A stretch of DNA of 64,000 bases, taken from the NCBI RefSeq assembly GCF_002042885.1, contig NZ_MVFY01000006.1, positions 186,001-250,000 on the forward strand, read 5' to 3'. This DNA comes from Citrobacter portucalensis (lineage in GTDB: Bacteria; Pseudomonadota; Gammaproteobacteria; Enterobacterales; Enterobacteriaceae). Positions 59,851-64,000 of the stretch are shown here, one piece after another. Under the pieces are notes generated by a model. That model did no database searches. It was not told the origin of the DNA and was given only the letters and a program-made list of their open reading frames with translations. Each line of letters opens with the position of its first letter. The first letter of the stretch is position 1. A program made the position numbers and the translations under genes.

Positions 59851-60477
59851 TTAGCTGACCGGGATCATCACGATTTTTTGAAACGCCGGTCGCTCGGTCA
59901 GTTGTTGATACCAGCGTTCCAGATGCGGGCGCGGGGTCCAGCTCAGACCAACGTTGAACAGGTTATAGATGAACGGTGCAACAGCGATATCCGCCGTGCC
60001 AAATTCGGCCCCGGAGAACCATGGCTGGTCTGCCAGCGCGTTATCCAGAATGGCAAACAGGTTCTCGCAAACTTGCTTACTTGCCTCAATGGCCGCCATA
60101 TCGCGCTGATCGGCAGGTGTTCTGACCAGACCAAATAAGATAACCCGGTGCGCAGGGCTTAGAGTCTGATTTGCCCAGTCCATCCATTTTTCACCGACTG
60201 CGCGCGCGGCCGGGGCGTCAATCCACAAACGTTTTTGTCCGTACTGAGCGGCCAGATAGCGGACAATGGTATTGGATTCCCACAGAACAACGTCTGTTTC
60301 ATCATCGCGTAGCAGCGGGACCAGTCCGTTCGGGTTCAGTGCCAGATAGTCGGCATCGCGGTTACCGCCATGCTGTCCGCCCGCCAGAATTTGGTTATAC
60401 GGCAGTTCCAGTTCCTCGAGCGTCCACAATACTTTTTTTACGTTGGTCGAGTTATTGCGACCCCACAGTGTAATCAT
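59851..60477 (-). CDS. gstB: GstB, glutathione S-transferase
   Basis: A 208-residue GST, same length as E. coli GstB (YliJ). Thioredoxin-like N-terminal domain ([21 protein letters not shown], with the SxxNVxKV catalytic Ser region; [22 protein letters not shown]) and helical C-terminal domain (about 90-208). E. coli GstB detoxifies bromoacetate and iodoacetate. Confidence 0.94.
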   Translation of the reverse strand: MITLWGRNNSTNVKKVLWTLEELELPYNQILAGGQHGGNRDADYLALNPNGLVPLLRDDETDVVLWESNTIVRYLAAQYGQKRLWIDAPAARAVGEKWMDWANQTLSPAHRVILFGLVRTPADQRDMAAIEASKQVCENLFAILDNALADQPWFSGAEFGTADIAVAPFIYNLFNVGLSWTPRPHLERWYQQLTERPAFQKIVMIPVS

Positions 60478-60805
60478 AGTAACCCCGCAAATTAATTGAG
60501 CAGCTTTATGGCTGCAGATGCCATCTGACTAGCTCACATGGTGGGGTAAACCTAATATTTACGCAACAAAGTCTAAAAAAATCGTGCCAGGAGCAGCGCA
60601 GCGCGGCGTTATTGCATAAACTTTAAAAACTTTACCAACTTACGGTTTCTTTAAGCTCGTTAGTGCGTTATTACTCACCGCACTTATTTTACACGTCATC
60701 CATCAGACTTTTTCTGCATGGGTTGGTCGAGGTCGCTTGGCCGGTTTTGTGTAAACACGGTGTGGTATGACGTGGTTTTTTGGAATGGATACTCGGGTGG
60801 CATTT
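60478..60805. other. gstB-dacC divergent intergenic region
   Basis: A 328-base gap with promoters for both divergent genes. AT-rich segments at 60600-60690 probably hold the promoters. A small inverted repeat, GCAGC-N6-GCTGC (60501-60516), lies close to the gstB start. No additional gene is supported; the open frame before 60806 is not conserved with DacC. Confidence 0.55.
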
Positions 60806-62008
60806 ATGACGCAATACTTCTCTTCACTTCGCAGCTTTGCTGCAGGTTCTGCACTCTTAATCCTTTTGGCGCCGACCGTACAGGCGGCGGAGCAACCGAC
60901 GGCCCCGCCGAGCGTGGACGCGCGTGCGTGGATTCTGATGGATTACGCCAGTGGTAAGGTGCTGGCGGAAGGTAATGCTGATGAGAAACTGGATCCTGCC
61001 AGTCTGACCAAAATCATGACCAGCTATGTGGTTGGGCAGGCGCTGAAGGCCGGAAAAATTAACCTCAACGACATGGTCACTGTGGGCAAAGACGCATGGG
61101 CGACCGGTAATCCAGCCCTGCGCGGTTCGTCGGTCATGTTCCTCAAGCCCGGCGATCAGGTCGCGGTGTCCGATCTGAATAAAGGCGTTATCATTCAGTC
61201 AGGTAACGATGCCTGTATTGCACTCGCTGATTACGTTGCCGGTAGCCAGGAATCCTTTATTGGTCTGATGAACGGCTATGCGAAAAAACTGGGGCTGACA
61301 AACACGACTTTCCAGACGGTACACGGCCTGGATGCGGCAGGACAGTTCAGTACCGCGCGTGATATGGCGTTGCTCGGGAAGGCGTTAATCCACGATGTGC
61401 CGGAAGAGTACGCTATTCACAAAGAGAAAGAATTTACCTTCAATAAAATACGTCAACCGAACCGCAACCGTCTGTTGTGGAGCACCAACCTGAACGTGGA
61501 CGGTATGAAAACCGGGACCACTGCCGGGGCGGGATACAACCTGGTGGCCTCCGCGACCCAGGGTGATATGCGCCTGATCTCCGTGGTGCTGGGAGCAAAA
61601 ACCGACCGCATTCGTTTCAATGAGTCAGAAAAACTGCTGACCTGGGGTTTCCGTTTCTTTGAAACCGTTACGCCGATCAAGCCGGATGCGACTTTCGTCA
61701 CCCAGCGCGTCTGGTTTGGCGATAAGAGTGAAGTGAATCTGGGCGCCGGAGAAGGGGGTTCTGTGACCATTCCGCGTGGCCAGCTCAAAAACCTGAAGGC
61801 CAGCTTTACCCTGACTGAACCACAGCTAACTGCACCGCTGAAGAAAGGTCAGGTTGTGGGCACTATCGACTTCCAGTTGAACGGAAAATCCATTGAGCAG
61901 CGTCCGTTGATGGTGATGGAAGATGTGGAAGAGGGTGGTTTCTTTAGCCGCATGTGGGACTTTGTGATGATGAAATTCCACCAGTGGTTTGGTGGTTGGT
62001 TCTCTTAA
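60806..62008 (+). CDS. dacC: DacC (PBP6), D-alanyl-D-alanine carboxypeptidase
   Basis: A 400-residue low-molecular-weight PBP, same length as E. coli DacC. Signal peptide cut near VQA (about 27); catalytic motifs S66-LTK, SGN (about 127) and KTG (about 230, in [13 protein letters not shown]); C-terminal beta domain and a terminal amphipathic anchor ([15 protein letters not shown]). It removes the terminal D-Ala of pentapeptides in stationary phase. The ATG at 60806 aligns with MTQY of E. coli; the ATG at 60767 gives 13 non-conserved residues. Confidence 0.96.
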   Translation: MTQYFSSLRSFAAGSALLILLAPTVQAAEQPTAPPSVDARAWILMDYASGKVLAEGNADEKLDPASLTKIMTSYVVGQALKAGKINLNDMVTVGKDAWATGNPALRGSSVMFLKPGDQVAVSDLNKGVIIQSGNDACIALADYVAGSQESFIGLMNGYAKKLGLTNTTFQTVHGLDAAGQFSTARDMALLGKALIHDVPEEYAIHKEKEFTFNKIRQPNRNRLLWSTNLNVDGMKTGTTAGAGYNLVASATQGDMRLISVVLGAKTDRIRFNESEKLLTWGFRFFETVTPIKPDATFVTQRVWFGDKSEVNLGAGEGGSVTIPRGQLKNLKASFTLTEPQLTAPLKKGQVVGTIDFQLNGKSIEQRPLMVMEDVEEGGFFSRMWDFVMMKFHQWFGGWFS

Positions 62009-62018
62009 TCTTATCTAT

Positions 62019-62046
62019 TGCCGGATGGCGCAATCGCCGTCCGGCA
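62019..62046. repeat. REP element between dacC and deoR
   Basis: TGCCGGATGGCG-CAAT-CGCCGTCCGGCA forms a 12-bp hairpin (one G-T pair) at the convergent ends of dacC and deoR. Confidence 0.8.
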
Positions 62047-62053
62047 GTATCTG

Positions 62054-62812
62054 TTAGTACTTCAGCGTGATACGTTGTGCTTTAGCGTACTCAACAAATG
62101 CCTCGTCAGGACGGCTGTCGCTGATGATGGTATCAAAGCGTTTTAATTCCCCCATCCTCGCAGGTCGCACCTTGCCAAACTTGCTGTGATCGACCACCAA
62201 AACGTGATGCTGCGCCATCGACATCGCCCAGTGCTTCACCGGCAGTTCTTCCAGATTAAAACAGGTCGCGCCTTTTTCGATGTGAACACCTGCTGCGGAA
62301 TAAAAGGCGATATCCGGACAGAGGTTGTTCAGCGTTTCCTGGAAATCGAGCGGTTTAAAAATCGCGTTACTGGCATGGAATTCACCACCACACAGAATGA
62401 CGCGGCACTGCGGTTTTTCCTGCAGCACCAGAAACGTATTCAACGAGTAGCAGATTGCGGTGAAGGGCAGTTCATTGTCGATCGCTTCAATGATCCACGG
62501 CGTGGTCGTACCGCAATCGAAAAAGATGGTCTGATGCGCCTGCACGAGACTCGCCGCCTGCTGGGCAGCACGACGCTTTTCATCAACCAGACGGGATTTT
62601 TGATCGCTGATTAAATAGTGGTTAGCGCTGCGGGGTTCCAGAACAATATAGCCCCCGAGCAGCACGACGGGAGCATCATGATTATTCAGGTCGCGACGAA
62701 TGGTCATCTCAGATACGCCCAGCAACGTCGCGGCTTCTTTGAGGTGTAATTTATCGCTGCGTTTCAGTGCCTGCAGTAATTGACCAATACGCTCGTCGCG
62801 TCGAGTTTCCAT
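62054..62812 (-). CDS. deoR: DeoR, deoxyribonucleoside-catabolism repressor
   Basis: A 252-residue DeoR-family repressor, same length as E. coli DeoR. N-terminal helix-turn-helix LHLKEAATLLGVSEMTIRRDLNN (about 22-45); C-terminal sugar-phosphate domain with FFDCGTTTPWI and NLEELPVKHWAMSM. It represses deoCABD and nupG and is released by deoxyribose-5-phosphate. No deo gene is in this window, so it acts at a distance. Confidence 0.96.
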   Translation of the reverse strand: METRRDERIGQLLQALKRSDKLHLKEAATLLGVSEMTIRRDLNNHDAPVVLLGGYIVLEPRSANHYLISDQKSRLVDEKRRAAQQAASLVQAHQTIFFDCGTTTPWIIEAIDNELPFTAICYSLNTFLVLQEKPQCRVILCGGEFHASNAIFKPLDFQETLNNLCPDIAFYSAAGVHIEKGATCFNLEELPVKHWAMSMAQHHVLVVDHSKFGKVRPARMGELKRFDTIISDSRPDEAFVEYAKAQRITLKY

Positions 62813-62876
62813 AGTTCCCCTGGAGAATAGAATAAGTGCTTAGTTTCGCGCTTAATACTACTCTTTTTACCGCGGG

Positions 62877-63485
62877 TTAGTCACGTACCCAACCTTTACG
62901 GATGGGGAGAGCGAAGCAGGTGCGATAGCACGTCTGCAGGCCGAGGTACAAGGTTGTGCCGAACCGTTGCCAGATCATCTGGGCGCTCAGACAGCCGATC
63001 AACCCGGCCAGAAATCCGCCCAGCATATCCAGCGGCCAGTGAACGCCAAGGTAAACTCGTGACCAGGCAATCGCCACGGCGACAACCATCAGCAGAGCAC
63101 CCGTCCACAAGCGATGCCAGAACAGGAAGGCCAGAGCAAAGGTAAAGATAACCGTACCGTGGTCGCTCGGGAAAGAGTCATCTGCCGCATGGTGCAGGAA
63201 GTTATAGCCGATGTGGTTAACGAACGGACGATCGTGGGGGAAAAGATGCCCCATCAGCCAGGAAATCGTCAGACCGACTACCAACGCAATGGCCATTTTG
63301 ATGACCAACTGGCGCTGGAGCGTAACCTGACCACGAGGTCCCCAAAGCCAGAGCACAACGGCTAACAGCGGCACTATGCTGATCAGATCTTTGGCAATGA
63401 AAATGGCGAGCGAAATTGCCCATTGCGCAGAGTCGGGTGTTGCATTGATCAAGTAAAAAAGCGAATTGTTCAGATTTTCCAGCAT
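62877..63485 (-). CDS. ybjG: YbjG, undecaprenyl-diphosphate phosphatase (PAP2 family)
   Basis: A 202-residue membrane phosphatase (E. coli 198) with about five helices. PAP2 motifs: HLFPHDRPF (motif 1, DRP), PSDHGT (motif 2) and SRVYLGVHWPLDMLGG (motif 3, catalytic His). It recycles undecaprenyl diphosphate and can confer bacitracin tolerance; in Salmonella the orthologue mig-13 belongs to the PmrA regulon, and a PmrA box is seen here. Confidence 0.95.
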   Translation of the reverse strand: MLENLNNSLFYLINATPDSAQWAISLAIFIAKDLISIVPLLAVVLWLWGPRGQVTLQRQLVIKMAIALVVGLTISWLMGHLFPHDRPFVNHIGYNFLHHAADDSFPSDHGTVIFTFALAFLFWHRLWTGALLMVVAVAIAWSRVYLGVHWPLDMLGGFLAGLIGCLSAQMIWQRFGTTLYLGLQTCYRTCFALPIRKGWVRD

Positions 63486-63623
63486 AACGTCCAGACTCAG
63501 TGTAATCGTTAAATAGACCCATTTGGGGAGAGCATAAAATTGCTTTCACGGGATAAAAAGCGGTCTTGTCTTATTTGCCTGTTAAATGACGATTTTTAAG
63601 ACAATTAATGAGACTTATTGAGC

Positions 63624-63656
63624 ATGATAGCGGTCTCAACTTAAATTAACCTTAAA
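63624..63656 (-). promoter_or_regulatory. PmrA box and -10 element of ybjG
   Basis: On the reverse strand TTTAAG-N5-TTTAAG (63640-63656) matches the PmrA pattern YTTAAK-N5-YTTAAK exactly; a -10 element TATCAT (63624-63629) follows after 10 bases. The arrangement fits a PmrA-activated promoter reading towards ybjG. Confidence 0.7.
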
Positions 63657-63782
63657 GCAAAATGTTCTTGAGCAAATGAGTGTAAAAATGTGCGCATTTT
63701 GCTTTCAAATCACATAATTCACTATCACCAGTACGGCGCATTTATTACACTTTGCGCGATTTTTCTATAGTTAAGAGATTGC

Positions 63783-64000
63783 ATGCAGAACCGTTTATCT
63801 TCAGGCGTCCGTTTGGGACGTCAGGCATTACTTTTCCCGCTCTGTCTGGTGCTTTACGAATTCTCCACTTATATCGGCAACGATATGATCCAGCCCGGAA
63901 TGTTGGCGGTGGTGGCGCAATATAACGCCGGATTAGATTGGGTACCTACGTCCATGACCGCCTATCTGGCAGGCGGCATGTTTTTGCAGTGGTTGTTAGG
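63783..64000 (+). CDS. mdfA: MdfA (Cmr), MFS multidrug/proton antiporter (5' part only)
   Basis: The first 72 residues follow E. coli MdfA almost exactly ([51 protein letters not shown]). The key acidic residues Glu 26 and Asp 34 in helix 1 are present. It exports chloramphenicol and many lipophilic compounds and gives alkali tolerance through K+(Na+)/H+ exchange. The rest is beyond the window edge. Divergent from ybjG across a 297-base gap. Confidence 0.95.
   Translation, partial: MQNRLSSGVRLGRQALLFPLCLVLYEFSTYIGNDMIQPGMLAVVAQYNAGLDWVPTSMTAYLAGGMFLQWLL

Overview
The window is enterobacterial chromosome. Gene order and protein sequence match, gene for gene, the E. coli/Salmonella segment running from ybhP to mdfA. 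Protein divergence from E. coli, many REP/BIME elements and several accessory genes suggest a Citrobacter-like member of the Enterobacteriaceae; the genus is an inference. No tRNA, rRNA, IS, prophage, integrase or CRISPR array was found.

Layout. 1-8.2 kb: 3'-truncated ybhP, ybhQ, the cecR-ybhG-ybhF-ybhS-ybhR efflux operon and rhlE, with a CecR palindrome between cecR and rhlE. 8.2-12.0 kb: an accessory cassette (HutC-type GntR repressor, PcaB-like lyase, DASS anion transporter) where E. coli carries ybiA. 12.1-24.5 kb: LexA-controlled dinG-ybiB, ybiC, ybiJ, ybiI, the iron-linked ybiX-fiu pair with a Fur box, mcbA, rlmF and ybiO. 24.6-29.9 kb: glnHPQ with sigma-54 and NtrC-like sites, dps, rhtA and ompX. 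30.0-34.8 kb: opgE, the small protein gene mntS facing mntR-ybiR around a MntR box, and ldtB. 35.0-43.3 kb: ybiT, ybiU, ybiV, the glycyl-radical enzyme pair ybiW-ybiY, and fsaA. 43.4-52.8 kb: moeA-moeB, an aadA-type aminoglycoside nucleotidyltransferase gene and the iaaA-gsiABCD glutathione operon. 52.9-58.7 kb: rimO, then an accessory block (small HTH-like ORF, second glycogen phosphorylase, LysR regulator), then bssR. 58.7-64 kb: yliI, gstB, dacC, deoR, ybjG and the start of mdfA.

How genes work together. The GntR cassette looks like a self-contained uptake-and-cleavage module for an organic acid, with four operator-like sites in the divergent promoter region. The ybiU/ybiV/ybiWY/fsaA stretch shares a palindrome (ACTTTC-N4-GAAAGT) in three separate promoters, which suggests one regulator controls the phosphatase, the radical enzyme and the DUF1479 protein, and perhaps the aldolase; this fits a radical sugar-phosphate catabolic route. 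Iron (Fur), manganese (MntR), nitrogen (NtrC/sigma-54), SOS (LexA), CRP and PmrA-type sites can be read upstream of the genes expected or plausible for them.

The least ordinary items are the GntR-lyase-DASS cassette, the glgP paralogue block, the chromosomal aadA gene with every known specificity residue intact, and the shared palindrome of the ybiU-fsaA region. Comparisons with E. coli or Salmonella proteins are from memory, not from alignments.
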